DNA of 64,000 bases from Rhabdophis nuchalis (lineage: Eukaryota > Chordata > Lepidosauria > Squamata > Natricidae). The notes beneath the pieces are model-generated. The model saw only the letters and a program-made list of their open reading frames with translations. It had not been told where the DNA came from and made no database searches. Below, one piece after another: positions 43,690 to 55,769 of this stretch; within the stretch, counting starts at the first letter, position 1; each line of letters begins with the position of its first letter. The DNA is taken from assembly GCA_039707465.1 (NCBI GenBank), contig CM077645.1, positions 168,717,503 to 168,781,502 of the forward strand. The letters run 5' to 3'. The position numbers and the translations under genes were made by a program.

Positions 43690-44885
43690 TTAAGAGCAAG
43701 GGCATATATTAAATTTAAGATCCAAATCATAAAATAAGAACAATATCATTCAATATAGAGGAGGAGCCCCCAATCCCCAAGCCAAGGCACCCTACCAGGC
43801 TGAGACTTATTCAGACGCATGAACGGCAGCCCAGCACACACACACATGCAGAATTCAACTTGTATGAACAGCGTGCCGGCGTGCAGGCACTTGGTGCGCA
43901 GCTCAACTTGTACAACAAGTATGTGTCAGCCCGCAGCGGCACAGCCTGGTTCTCATTTCTTCACGCTGGGCTCGCAAGCTGCAAAGGTTTAGGACCATAA
44001 ATGTTATTGATTAAGTTTATTCATATGTTCAACCATCACTAAGTATAATCCTGCTTGTGATTTTTGATGTCAGACATATCTATTTTTGTTGATATACAAG
44101 TGTTTCCTTCTGTTGAAATTTAGATTAGGGTAGATTAAATAACTTTCCAAGCACAGAAACTGATGCTTTTCAAATATATTGGATATGGAAATATTTGGGG
44201 ATTATGAGAAGACCAACACATCTGGAAGGCATAAATTAGTGAACACCATTTCAGTGTTTTAGGCCAGTGCTTCTTAAATTAGCAGGCCATTAATAAATAC
44301 ACCCACACACCCAAGATGTATTGAGCAGTGGTGTAAAGATTTTTTAAAAGTTTTGGGCTTTTTGATCTTCTGCAGACAAATTTTCAGAAGTCGATGTGGT
44401 TTGTGAATGCTACGCCTGAAGGACTGGTTTTGAAGAGAAAAAAATATTATAGGCAACATTTGAGTATGTATGTATTACCTGGTGCTCTGGAGTGTTGTAA
44501 AGTTTAAGAAACATGGATGATGCCACATCTAAAGTATTATGTTTTCTCTTTCATTCTAAATGTTTACCTACAATAACTCACAACAGCTGGTTTATTCTTA
44601 GTTTGTATAGTGATGTTTCATAAATCACATTCAGAATGTTATTTTAAAATTTGTTAATGATTCATACTATGCATATGCCTCATCAGGATATTTTCAGCAG
44701 ATGCTGTAAATTAGATATTCTATTTGTGCTTCAGAAGGCAGATGATCTTTTTTAACTATTCTGTCCTTAAATGCAATTGAAAAGGACAAAGAAACCATGT
44801 GAAAGTAGTACAAGGGAACAGCAAGGGATTGCTGTCCCCTTGGTACTACTATTGAATCTCATGAGCAAAAGAAACCCTGCTCTTC
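43690..44885. other. Intron; unassigned GC-richer patch at 43760-43990
   Basis: The patch has a partly repeated aattcaacttgta/ctcaacttgtac motif about 60-65 bp apart and several CpGs. I cannot assign it. The remainder is AT-rich. Confidence 0.4.
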
Positions 44886-44897
44886 AAAGTTCTAAAC

Positions 44898-45202
44898 CAG
44901 AGGTCCCCAACCCCCGGTCCGTGGACTGGTGCCGGTCCGTGGCTTGATAGGAACCAGGCCGTAGTGAGCGGTGCAACTCTTAGAAAGGGCCGCAGAGGAA
45001 GAGGAGGGAGGAGCGGGCAGCCCCCTGGGCAGAGCGCTCACCAGGGCAGGAGAGCCGACTCACACAGACCCTCGTGCGTTCATGCACCGCCTGTTGCCCC
45101 TCACCCCCTCCCCCTCTATGCCAGCCGAGCCATGGCTACCGGTCCGCATAATTTTTTTAACATGAAACCGATCCCTGGTGCCAAAAAGTTTGGGGACCCC
45201 TG
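44898..45202. mobile_element. hAT element, 305 bp, same family as 25625
   Basis: Begins cagaggtccccaacccccgg and ends ggggacccctg. It shares the tccgtggactggtgccggtc block with 25625. It is flanked on both sides by ttctaaac (44890-44897, 45203-45210). It lacks the purine microsatellite and shared module of the larger copy. Confidence 0.94.
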
Positions 45203-45421
45203 TTCTAAACCATCTAGATATAACCCAATGTTGATGTGATATTAAACCTGGATAAACTACAGTGGTTAAATATATTATTCCAGAGATTGGTACCTCAAGC
45301 TCTCATAATTAATTGTTATTCTGACCCAACATGATGGAAATTTAAACTTATGGTGGCTACCTAAGGGCTTCTTCCTACAGTTTGAACCCATGTAAGACAA
45401 ATTATCTGCCTAATTAGTATA

Positions 45422-45645
45422 AGTAGTCCTTGACTTATAACCACAATGGACCTAAATTTTTTGGCTGTAAGTTGTTGCAGTTGTTAAGCAGACCACCACT
45501 GAATCTGACTCAATTTTATAATCATTTTACAATGGTCATAAAGTGAGTCACCATAGTCGTTAAGCAAATCCAGCATATCCAATTGGTGTATTTCCATTGG
45601 GAAACAAAAATCACTAATTGAGGTCATGTGATCATAGATTTATGG
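45422..45645. mobile_element. Tigger-like element fragment
   Basis: Starts agtagtccttgacttata, with gcagttgttaagcagac, ggtcataaagtgagtcacc and ggtcatgtgatca in the order of the 18381 element. The right end is lost. Confidence 0.6.
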
Positions 45646-45649
45646 ATTT

Positions 45650-46665
45650 TAGAGAACTTTACAGAATCAGCACTTCTTAAGATTATTAAACACCAACTAA
45701 AATAACAAAATAATAATTCCAAATCAAAATGTTTTTTTCTAATCCTATTTTTTTTAAGTTATACTTTTTAAAGACTGATCATTTCAACTTTTTTTTTTTA
45801 ATGGGGATGTTTTTCAATTAGCAATTGATCCAACCCTGTTATAAAAGCATTTGTTGCAGCAGGGATCCTTCTTGTGCATGCAACCTGATATGCCTAGAAT
45901 CTTGCTTTTTATTATTCCACTTAGGTGTTAGAAGTCCAAAGGTTGAAGTAATGACGTAACACAAGCTATTTTGCTATTGCATTCTTTTTGTTTTAAAACT
46001 GTTTTACCAATGCAATACTATTGATTTCTGCTCAAAATAATCACATGAGAATAAAATGTCCCTAGAAAGAAAGAAAGAACAAGAGTAACCATGGATTAAG
46101 TTTGCATATTAATATTCCTAATGTGAGAAATATAAACTATGTTATCATATGGAAAACAGCCATTTGTCGCCTGAGTTTCTAGCATTCATTCAAATGCTAA
46201 TATTTTCCCCTTTAAATATCACCATCTGTTTTCCTTTATTATGAACTTCACAAAAGTATTACATATGCCCTAGTGGTATAGTCATAGTCACCTTATTTTA
46301 TACTATCCTCTAACTAAAAGCCATTATCTTTAGATGTTTTCAGCCAATTGGCAGTCCTGCATTTTCCATCCCAAACAAAACTTGCTGAAGAGAGGATGTC
46401 ATTCTCTCCAAAAAGTGCACCATCCACAATTCAAACCATGTGTGAGGTGGTTTAAGATGCCTGTTCATTCACTTTTATTTTTGTTGTTGTTGTTCCTAGT
46501 AGAAATCATATCCTAGGTTTATGGCTTTTATGGACAAAAAATGTGTAGTGTATTAATGATAAATTTTGTAAGCAATAGAGAAATGTTGAAAGGTATTAAA
46601 GAAGGCACAATATTTTACTTTCAGCAGATTCTAGAAAACAAAGTTAGTCCCTAATTCATTGGGCA
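45650..46665. other. AT-rich intron
   Basis: No gene or recognised repeat. Confidence 0.5.
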
Positions 46666-46669
46666 ATAT

Positions 46670-46672
<3 letters not shown>

Positions 46673-46716
<44 letters not shown>
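46673..46716 (+). repeat. (GT)n microsatellite
   Basis: About 22 GT units. Confidence 0.98.
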
Positions 46717-46717
<1 letters not shown>

Positions 46718-47039
46718 TTACATGCCATGAGGAGAAAGGTGACCCTAATGAAGATTGGAATATGCTTATGATGAAATAATATTTATGGCAAATGAAACTA
46801 GATCATTCAATATTCCTGGAATATTTCCAGAAACATTGCATACATTTCCAGATATGTCTGATGTGGGTCCCTCTAAAAAGAATCCATCAGTAAATAAAAA
46901 CAGCCATGACCTACAAGCAACCCAACAAAGGACAGTTAGTTTAAATAACAATCAAGGAAATGATATACTAAATAACAGCACTAACAAGTCAATCTCACTT
47001 CCTTTCGGTTGCACTTTGTTTTATCACATTCCTACATTA

Positions 47040-47220
47040 CATTTTCTGATCTGGCTGGTTCTGTTTGGACTTGGAAGTGAAGAATGGTTAGGTTTGATTA
47101 GTGCCTGGATGGGAGACCACATGTCAAAAAATATCCTGGTAGAATGCAACAATAAACCACAGTCAAAAATATTGCATGGCCATGGCCATGGCCATGGCCA
47201 CAACGTCACCAAGAAATGAG
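47040..47220 (+). mobile_element. 5S-rRNA-derived SINE
   Basis: 47073-47130 reads gacttggaagtgaagaatgg, then gattagtgcctggatgggag and accacatg. This follows 5S rRNA positions 38-94 (GATCTCGGAAGCTAAGCAGG...TTAGTACTTGGATGGGAGAC) with the internal A-box and C-box regions recognisable. It is followed by a tail-like part and a GGCCAT run. Too diverged for a 5S gene. The 5S-headed SINE class is known from lizards (5S-Sauria); assignment to that family is likely but not proven. Confidence 0.75.
47175..47201 (+). repeat. (GGCCAT)n hexamer run
   Basis: Four and a half units, giving a His-Gly repeat in the overlapping frame. It is palindromic (ATGGCCAT). Confidence 0.95.
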
Positions 47221-47368
47221 GCTGACACAAAAGAGACTGTATCAAAGTTAGTTTATATTAACTTTAGAGATTTGACAAAGTAAAATATAATTATTTGAAG
47301 AAGATTAAGTCAATATAAATTAGGAGACATTAGCCAGATGTATAGGCTAATCTAATAGACTTTGATGA

Positions 47369-47725
47369 GGGACGCGGTGGCTCAGTGGCTAAGATGCTGC
47401 ACTTGTCAATCAGAAAGGTCAGCAGTTCAATGGTTCAAATTCCTAGGGCCGCGTAACGAAGTGAGCTCCCATTACTTGTCCCATCTTCTGCCAATTTAGC
47501 AGTTCAAAAGTATGTAAAACTGCAAGTAGAAAAATAGGGACCACTTTTGGTGGGAAAGTAACACCGTTCTGTGCATCTTTGGCATTTAGTCATGCTGGCC
47601 ACATGACCACAGAAATGTCTTCGGGAAGTGCTAGCTCTTCGGCTTTGAAACGGAGATAAGCACCATCCCCTAGAGTCGGAAACAACTAGCACATATGTGC
47701 AAGGGGAACCTTCACCTGTACATAT
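47369..47725 (+). mobile_element. tRNA-derived SINE, near full length (Sauria/BovB-tail type)
   Basis: The head gggacgcggtggctcagtgg includes a polymerase III A box, and ggttcaaattcctagggcc a B box. A conserved body follows (agtagaaaaatagggaccac, ccacatgaccacagaaatg, cttcggctttgaaacg) and then the tail agagtcggaaacaactagc and aaggggaacctt, related to the BovB 3' end. This suggests mobilisation by BovB machinery. Confidence 0.85.
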
Positions 47726-47729
47726 GAAC

Positions 47730-49140
47730 TAGTGGACAACCCATTTGGGCATTTCTGGGTTACACTGCTTGTTCCTCATGTAGTACAGATACTAGAAATC
47801 CCTGCAACACAGCTAATATTGGAAGCAATAAGGCAGTCCATAGACTTTTATCATTTGTAATGTGATAGACGTCCTTTCAATAACTACTTAAGCCAATTTA
47901 TTAATAGAATGTTTCACACAAATGCGTAACTTATTGACCTACTTGGCATCTTTTTCTGTATAGATTTTTTAAAAAGCTGCTCTCTCTATAAATTCTGCCT
48001 TGTTTCTATGTCAAATGTTTTTCAGATATCTTTAGCTCCCAGAGAAGTGTCTGGCACAACTTTTCACAGTTTCAGTTGTTCCTGCACCTGCTGCAGAACT
48101 TCAATGAGGTCTTAAAAATAACGTCATAAACAACTTTAAAAAAGGGATCTTAGTTACCAATATTCCTTATTTTAACATTCATTGCATTCACTTTGATTGC
48201 AGTGCATTTCAGTGGAAAATTTCAGCCCAAGTATTCCTTACAGATTATTATTGTCATAGTGGGAAGAAAATCACCTTAAAATGGTTTCGGTTAATATATT
48301 CGGCCAAATATACCCTTATGGAACTGGATTTCCAGCTCACTTTAAAAACTTCAGTTTTCCCTCCTTCCCTCCCTCCCTCATTTAAAATTTACAATTGAAT
48401 GTGTTACAGTAATATTCAATTCCACTATTGCAATATTTTTTTACTTCAAAGCATTTCATTGAAATCTATTATGATATTCTATTACGAGGAGACCCAAGAC
48501 TATGCTAATGTCATTTTTGCCTCTTTCTTCCCATTTTGTTAAGTCTTTGATACACCAGGGATGTTACAATGAGAATCACGTTTTTGTGACTTTATGCTAC
48601 TATACTGTGTACAAATCACAGCAACCCCACAGAGAATAACAATCACATAGTTACTGCTAGCTCTGTATTTCATCCTAATCCTGAGAAGGAAATTATTTTA
48701 TTTATGATATCATTTCTATAGTGCTGTACAGTTATATGAAACAGGAATTCCAATTTTATGTAGATATCACGGTTTTTTCTTTTTTGTATGTTTAAATGAA
48801 ATTTAAGAAATGTATATCGTGCTGCAGTTTTGGTATTTTTTAAATAGCTTTTTTAAAAGCCTAAAGATTAGTTACAGTATTCTTACCATTATATATTAAG
48901 GTTCTTTTTTTAAAAAAAAATGCTCATGTTATCAATTATAATCATTTATCTTATTTAATTGACACTATATAAAAAAATCCAGCCCAAATTACATTAGGGA
49001 ATATGTTTTGAGGCAAAAGCCCAAAAACAAATCACCAACAGAAGCTCAACGTGGATCACATCATATTCTATTCTCTTGGAATTAAAAAATCAACATTTAT
49101 AAGTGCAATATTTCAAGTTCCTAATTGTGTTTACAATGTT
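47730..49140. other. AT-rich intron
   Basis: No gene. A short pyrimidine run is present at 48358-48380. Confidence 0.55.
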
Positions 49141-49146
49141 ATAATG

Positions 49147-49330
49147 CAGGGGTCCTCAAACTTTTTAAATGGGGGGCCAATTCACGGTCCCTCAGACTGG
49201 GGGCTGGACTGGCTGGGTAGACGTGGCTAGGTGGTCATGTCACTGGGTGGGCATGGCTAGGTGGTCATGTGACTCGGTAGGTGTGGCCAATTCAGCAGTC
49301 CATTAAACAATGCACACAAACTTTAATTTG
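49147..49330 (+). mobile_element. hAT-like element, left end only
   Basis: Starts caggggtcctcaaactttt followed by ggggggccaattcacggtcc and ctcagactgggggctgg, a terminus type known for hAT (Charlie/MER5-like) elements. Repeats of gtggctaggtggtcatgt lie inside. The matching right end was not found. Confidence 0.6.
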
Positions 49331-49500
49331 TTTTACTCCTGGGGGTGTTTTATTTGCTTTTGTTTGCATGTTGCTCTTTTGTTTGACGTTTCTTTTTACT
49401 ATATCATTTTTTAAGTTGTTTAGGAGTCTAATGATCCGCTTCAGGAAATTCAGTTTTTCAGCAATTATTCTCAGCCCCAAGGAGTTTAAAATCAACAAAC

Positions 49501-49502
<2 letters not shown>

Positions 49503-49572
<70 letters not shown>
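49503..49572 (+). repeat. (CT)n microsatellite
   Basis: About 35 CT units, then CCTT units to 49588. Confidence 0.98.
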
Positions 49573-49575
<3 letters not shown>

Positions 49576-49589
49576 TTCCTCCCTCTTTG

Positions 49590-49880
49590 GGAAAGGAATC
49601 CCTGAACAGGTGCTGGGTGATGGGAATCTGACCTCCGGAGGCTGACAAGTAGCGTGCCAATGACCAGCTAGTCGGCGGGGAGGCAGGGCAATCCCACAGT
49701 CTCCCCAAAAGTAACACATCTCATCGCTTGAAACTTGAAGACTAGGCTGGTCGGTAGGTGGGCAAGTGGGCTGCCCTCTTCCTCCAATTCTGTCCTCCTG
49801 CAGCACTGTGCCGACTGGCAGAGTGATTCTGGAGGCAGGGAAGGAAAAGAATGGGGTGCGCAGAGTTGGCCCTTGCAAAT
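49590..49880. other. GC-richer block, unassigned
   Basis: Contains gacctccggaggctgac and ggcggggaggcagggcaatc. It is probably internal sequence of a DNA transposon joined to the microsatellite, as in the elements at 15236 and 25625, but has no recognised end. Confidence 0.35.
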
Positions 49881-50132
49881 CTAGATAATTTGAATCTGGG
49901 CATGTTCTTCTAAGTGGGCTATTTTATACCGATACATGGCATTCTCAATTTGCTATTATCCAGATGTATGTAAAATCCCATTCTTGTTTAAAAATTCAGA
50001 CAAGATAGCCAAATATTGTGTCTTGTTCCATAGAATCAGAGAAGAAAAATGTATTAATCTTATTTAATGGCTCAGAGGCCATTGGTTTGTGATTTTGGAT
50101 TTGAGCTTCTTTTATGTTTATTTATATTATCT

Positions 50133-50258
50133 TGTGTCGTATCATAGGATATGATGTAATTATTCATTGTAATGAAATAATTAACATATAAAATCTTGTA
50201 GGACTTCATGTTAATTATTTTATTACAATGAATGATAATATCATACCATATGACACAA
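50133..50258. repeat. Fold-back/MITE-like inverted repeat, about 52-bp arms
   Basis: Arms 50133-50187 and 50208-50258 are imperfect complements with long perfect runs (attcattgtaat, aataattaacat, tgtgtc). The loop is 20 nt. It is either a very short ancient transposon (nearly all terminal repeat) or a template-switch product. Confidence 0.85.
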
Positions 50259-50259
50259 A

Positions 50260-52265
50260 GCCAAATTTTAAATCAACCTGGAATGAATGGATGCTAAAAT
50301 GAACTAATATTTTTGTAAATGCTAATTTAAAGCATTTCTGTTCAAAAATTGTATCTAATGAAATAGGGAAGAAGCAGAGTATATGAAAAACTCTTTCAGG
50401 TAACAAACATACAAACCAAAATCATTTTAAGTATAAAACAAAGAAAAAAAGAACTGTGATCAAAGCTTCATTCTTTTGACAGATTTGATGCCCAAAGTAG
50501 AAATAAAGTTGAAACTGCATTTGGTATGAAAGACATGAATATCAAAGCAGTTTATGAGGGGCCTTTCTTTCCTAACCAAAAGAATGAAAGTTATATAAAA
50601 TATTAATAAGCACAGCTATATGTTGCAATTAATAAGTTGAAATTTAGAAGATGGATTAGGCATCTGATGGAAAATATTTTAACATCACATTTTATATACA
50701 CAAAAGTTTCTATTATTTAAAAAAAACTTAGAAATAATATTCAGGTATTATACTATAGCCTAGATACAACACCCTTTTAAACATTTGCTTAGAATTTAAT
50801 TTAACTCTTGTTAAAAACTAAAGTGAAAACAATTTTATGTTTTGCAAAGTGGAAATGAAATGAAACCTACTATCAAAATATAGTTAGCATTACTAAACTC
50901 TTAAAAACTGACAAAAACAGTAGTATCTTTTAATAATTAATGTACTTACTGAAATGTTCCTACCCAAGATACATAAAGGTAATTTTAAAAAAAATGTTTA
51001 CTATTGCATTAAAGCACAGATTAAAAGGCAAGTTAGCAGTAATTGAGCAAGAAGGAAATCACAATTAGATAAATCTTTGAAACAGTTACAAGAATAAATG
51101 CTATTATAGTACTAAAAAGCATGTGTTTACTTCCTTCACCTGACCATTTTATTAGCTTTATAGAAATTTTTCAAAAATAATCAATTTCAGGGACCTAAAC
51201 ACAGAGAAACATGAATCGTAATCATGTTATTTGAATTAACACCAGTAAGCAAATTATTGAAGATAGGTCAGCACCAGCAATTTAAATTGACTGTGCTCTT
51301 GAAGACCCAATAGATGTAGGGAAAAGTTAAAAAATTTAACCTTTAAAATTTAATGAATTTAAAAAGAACTAGTATCGCAACTACACTATTCTGGTCCTTA
51401 GCCACTTGGTACGTAGTAGAGAGATAGGAGAGAAAGGCCAGCCAACAAATACCCTTTATTAATGTTTTTTTTACATGTGGTACAACGTTTGAATATCATC
51501 ATCATAAACAAACAACATTTGTTCAAAAAGTTAGATAAGTGATTTTGATCAGATCGCCAGATGTCCAAACAATGCATCATCCACAAAATACTGATTCAAC
51601 ACCAATAGAGTATATGGGTAGGATATTTCTAGTAAATAGTGGTTACAAGTATCTCCATTTGCAGATTTTATTACCTGGATTTTTGTAGGTGTTTAATGCA
51701 ATTAATGTGTGTTTTATGCAATTAATAGATAAAGTTTTAAGCAACTACTTCATTGAATATAACTTTTGTTCAATATTCCCTGGAGAAGAAATTCATATGC
51801 AGAACAAAATAAAATCACAAATTAGTTGATTACACATACAGTATTTATAGCCATAGATTCTTTACTCATTTTGCTGCCCATGGCATTTTTAATACTTTCT
51901 TTTCTTCATGTTTTGTTTTGCTTGAAAAATTATTCATTCTAAGCAGAAAAAGTCAGTTTCTTTTCATTGCCAAAGGCTACTGTAGTTTCAACCCAATTTG
52001 CTAACTACAAAACCTGCTATTCAGCTTATCTCCTTTTAGTAACTGCTGTCAGCAGACCAGATTGTCTTTCTCTGCAAACAAACAAAAATCTGCCTCTGCT
52101 GCAGATGATAAACAGAAACTTCTGCACCCTTCACTCATCAGGAATTCCCAGGACCACCTGATTATGGTTATGTGATAGGCTTTGGTGCTGCCACCAATCA
52201 CATTTCCAAAGCTGACTTCAACAAATGACTATCAAGAAAAAGCCCAAGGATTACTTGATTTGCTG
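50260..52265. other. AT-rich intron
   Basis: No gene or recognised repeat. Confidence 0.55.
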
Positions 52266-52267
52266 TG

Positions 52268-52395
52268 TTGATTAATGTCTATGGAGATTCTCAGTCATCC
52301 AGGCCATGGTTGTCCCAAAGTTGCTTTTTCAAGAGACAAGTGGGCTTTCTGGAACGTCCAAAGTTGCCTCTTGTAAAAGCATCTTTGGGACTGTG
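52268..52395 (-). mobile_element. Unclassified dispersed repeat, copy 1
   Basis: atgtctatggagattctcag, tcatccaggccatggttgtc and ctttttcaagagacaagtgg match, in the same order, 55783-55855. I know this sequence as widely dispersed in vertebrate genomes (it has been linked to Penelope-like elements, but I cannot confirm the class). Confidence 0.55.
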
Positions 52396-52484
52396 TTAAA
52401 ATACAGAAAAATCCTTAAAATAATATGTATTAATTTCTGAGCCTTTAATTAAAATAATAAACTCAAGAGTGTTAAGGATATCTC

Positions 52485-52907
52485 TGTTAGGAGACTGAAA
52501 ATGTGTGCAACGGAATGTAGCAAGAGATGTGTTGCTAGGTATCCACACTAACAGTCACAGACACTGTAGGTAAAACAAGTAGACTTTTACTTGCGTTGGA
52601 AAAATAAAGTAAGAGACACTCCTTCACAAACAAGTGATAAGTAGTCCTGAATCATAGACAGTCTATTACTCAAACTTTGGCTTACAGTTGCCCAACTCAC
52701 AATTCCTCTCGATGATCAATAACTGACATACAGAGCAGCTATCATCCAAGGGATCAGCCTCTAACAGTGATTCTGGCTTCCTCTTATGGCTGATTGAGGA
52801 AACAACAGCCAATCACATCTCACTGTAGCAATTAAAGTTACAGATACAATATTCCAATCATGGCTTATATATATTGCCAACCCAACACTAGGATTACATT
52901 CCTAACA
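52485..52907 (-). mobile_element. Solo LTR (423 bp)
   Basis: Starts TGTTAGGA and ends TCCTAACA, an exact 8-bp inverted repeat with the TG...CA ends of LTRs. On the minus strand a TATA-like box (atatatataagcc, about 52860-52875) lies near the start, a gattggctg CCAAT-type site lies downstream, and an A/T-rich ttatttttcc stretch lies toward the 3' half. No internal retroviral or Gypsy coding sequence is beside it, so it is a recombination remnant. A 4-6 bp target duplication is not visible. Confidence 0.6.
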
Positions 52908-52914
52908 AAGATGA

Positions 52915-55265
52915 CAAATATTTGTAAATAAAATTAAACTGTCTTTCTTAATGCTGAGAGGACAGAGCCTAAACAAAGCAAAAGCTTTCTAGGATAATCA
53001 TATTTATATGCTAACCCTTCCCAACTCCCTTAATATTTTTACATAAAATACTTTATCTAGAAGTTTTTAGAGTCAGAAGTAATGATAAAGAGAAAGGCTA
53101 AAATACTAAAATAGCCAAGTACAACCTATTGATGGGAGGAAGAACTCATTTGTGAATGTAGAGCAACTATGTCAACAAACTAAAAATGATTTTCCCCAAG
53201 AATGTGTACTGTGGTTTATAATTGGTCTGTAGAGTAGGATAAATCGCTGAAAAAGGCATGAATCATTCCTTTTTCAAGACAGAAATTATGTGGCTGGAAT
53301 GTCCATGGGGGAAATCTTATCTAAAGTTCTTTCCTAAGAAACTATTTAATTGGTAGCGTGCTCCATTGAGTTCAATAAGGCTATCCTCTGAATAATCATG
53401 CTGCATTGGAAAGAATGTCCTTCAACAATGCCCAACAATCAGCTCCTCGTTTCACACAAAGCAGATCCTTGCACATAGAATAATTCCTGGCAAAACAGTC
53501 TGGAAATAGGCTTTGTTGGCCAAGTAGACAGGATCGGAATCATTATAAGCAAAAAAAAAAAAAAAATCTTGAGGGGGAAGCATTCACTGACAAAAAGTGC
53601 AGATGAATGGACTGGGCTCCAGCATGAGTCTGAAACTTCAGAAGAGTAAACTTTTGGTCCGGGTGATCGACCCAGTTTGTATCTTGCAGGATGAAGACAG
53701 TATTGTATGATGTCTAATATCACTTGTATTTCCATTTTCTTGCTATTCATATGAGCCTTGGTCTAAAGAGTTGAGATTTAAAGGTCATTCTTAATTGTAG
53801 CGGTAAGAAAAAAATTAGAAAAAGCTGCTGTTATTAAATAGGAAATGAATAGATGACCTGTTAACTTTCTATTCTTAATTGAAGGGAAAAAGGTGTTATC
53901 CAATGAAATTTCCTTATGTGAAATGTATAGAGCCTACTAAACTTGCCCTTATCCTTAAACAGACATAATTAACTGTGGGGGACCTTTCTATCACACTTAC
54001 ACAGAAAATATTATATCGTCTTTGCTTCAGAATCCAAAGTCTCTGCTTTGAAATTTTTGGAATAGCGAAAGTAATTTTGCAAGCCACCTTAAGCTTTTCA
54101 AAAATTGAACTGCAATACTAAAAGGCATGGTGAGATAATGAAAGATTTGTCAGCTTTTCAAAAAAAAAAAAGTAGAGTTAAATGCTTCATAAATGTAAAA
54201 CTTGAAAGGCAACATTTAATACAGAATCTCTATATATCTGTCACTGAATTACCAAAGAGCATGTGGGCAGCCACAGATCCTCCACAAGAATGGGAAAAAA
54301 ACTTTGACTTGTCATAGATATTTCAAGATATACTAACAAGTATTAGTTTCAAAGGGATTACTGGCCTTCATTGCCAGTCTAAAAAATCTTCTGAAAATAA
54401 GCAGCTAGAACAAAAGCTTAAAAAGTGGACTATAATCCTTGTGCTACTCATTCAGCAGGGAATAACAGATGACATTGGAACTTTAATAAGCAGGAAAAGA
54501 AAAAATGCAGGGTACAATTGGAAGAACAGAATAAAAGGAAGTTTGGAAGTAAGGAATTCTTAGATAAATTTTTCATTGCACCATCAATCACCGTCTAAAA
54601 TATTCAATTCTACCAACAACAATAGTGTCACTATAATTCATTGGTAACTGTAGTCAAGTTATCCTTACTCAGGAATTCTAGGAAATCCAGACTGTGTTTT
54701 CCCAGGGGAACACAATCTCATCATCTCTAGCTTTAGTGTCGACGTCTTAGAATCCAATCTTGTCTTATTGACCATCATCCAGTTCACCATGCAATTAGTA
54801 ACCTAGGATTTGCACATATAATTTAAAAACAGTCTGAAAAAAATAAATACAGTACATTAATTTTCCAAAAAATTAAGATGTTATTATGGAAGAAAAGTAT
54901 TAAATTACATCCAAGCACTAAACAAACACTTCCACTTATTCTTGGCTAAGGACCTTAATCTATGCCCTCTAAACTGTACACAGAGGCCTATTTATTACTT
55001 TATATTCCACTGTCCCTCCAGGAACTCAAGTAGCATGTGTTGAAGGTAGGTCAGGGTAAAAAATCAGAGATAATTTAGTCCTAAATTATCATTCCGAGCA
55101 TACCCTGTATCATATGTGAGAAGAGCTATCTTCTCACATAACTCTGGTCATTAGTCGCATCCTTCTGAATATTGAAAGAGAAAGAAATCAGAATAGCCAA
55201 GGAAGTGTCATCTTAATTCCTCTTTGTCCTTTGTACTCAGAATTATAAAACAGAAATTTACTAGA
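52915..55265. other. Intron, no gene seen
   Basis: AT-rich. 54986-55045 (tattactttatattccactg and caggaactcaagtagc) may be a minus-strand LINE/SINE tail. Confidence 0.5.
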
Positions 55266-55270
55266 ATGAG

Positions 55271-55492
55271 TCAGCCAGCTTGGTGTAGTGGTTAGGGAAT
55301 CAGGTTAGAAACCAGGAGACTATAAATTTTAGTTCTGTCTTGGCCATGAAGTCACCTGGATGATCTTGAGACAGTCACTTTCTCTCAGCCCCAGGAAGGA
55401 GACAATAGTAAATCACTTCTGAAAAACTTTGCCAAGCAAAGTTTGTCCATACGGTTCTGAGAATTGGACATAACTGAATAGAAAGAAAAATG
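55271..55492 (+). mobile_element. tRNA-derived SINE with BovB-like tail
   Basis: A-box-like tggtgtagtggttaggg, then ggttagaaaccaggagac, cagtcactttctctcagcc, agtaaatcacttctgaaaaa and a tail gagaattggacataactgaa like the BovB 3' end. Confidence 0.8.
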
Positions 55493-55769
55493 TCTTTGTA
55501 GTCAAGAAAGAATTAGGATGTGATAGTTATTTTACCATGGATGACTAAGTACAGCTCACATTGCTGTCCTTAGTTCCTGAATTTAACACAATGGAAGTCA
55601 GAATGAATATTGAGACCATATGTTAGCAAGAAAGCTAGTAAAGAGTGTTGTACAAATTGACATATGACCACATGAAGAATTCAATGTATTGTCAAACAAA
55701 TGTTTCTTCTTCATCATGGTCTCTGTAATTTGGACACTCACTGGTTGGTGAGCTTTTTACCTGGAGAAG

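Noticed and set aside
47073..47130. 5S rRNA gene
   Set aside because: Too diverged, only the central promoter region matches, and a SINE-like tail follows.
46755..47219. 154-codon open frame
   Set aside because: It runs through the 5S-derived SINE and the GGCCAT run (His-Gly repeat) and has no family features.
47369..47440. tRNA gene
   Set aside because: A and B boxes are present but the sequence cannot fold into a proper cloverleaf and continues into a SINE body.
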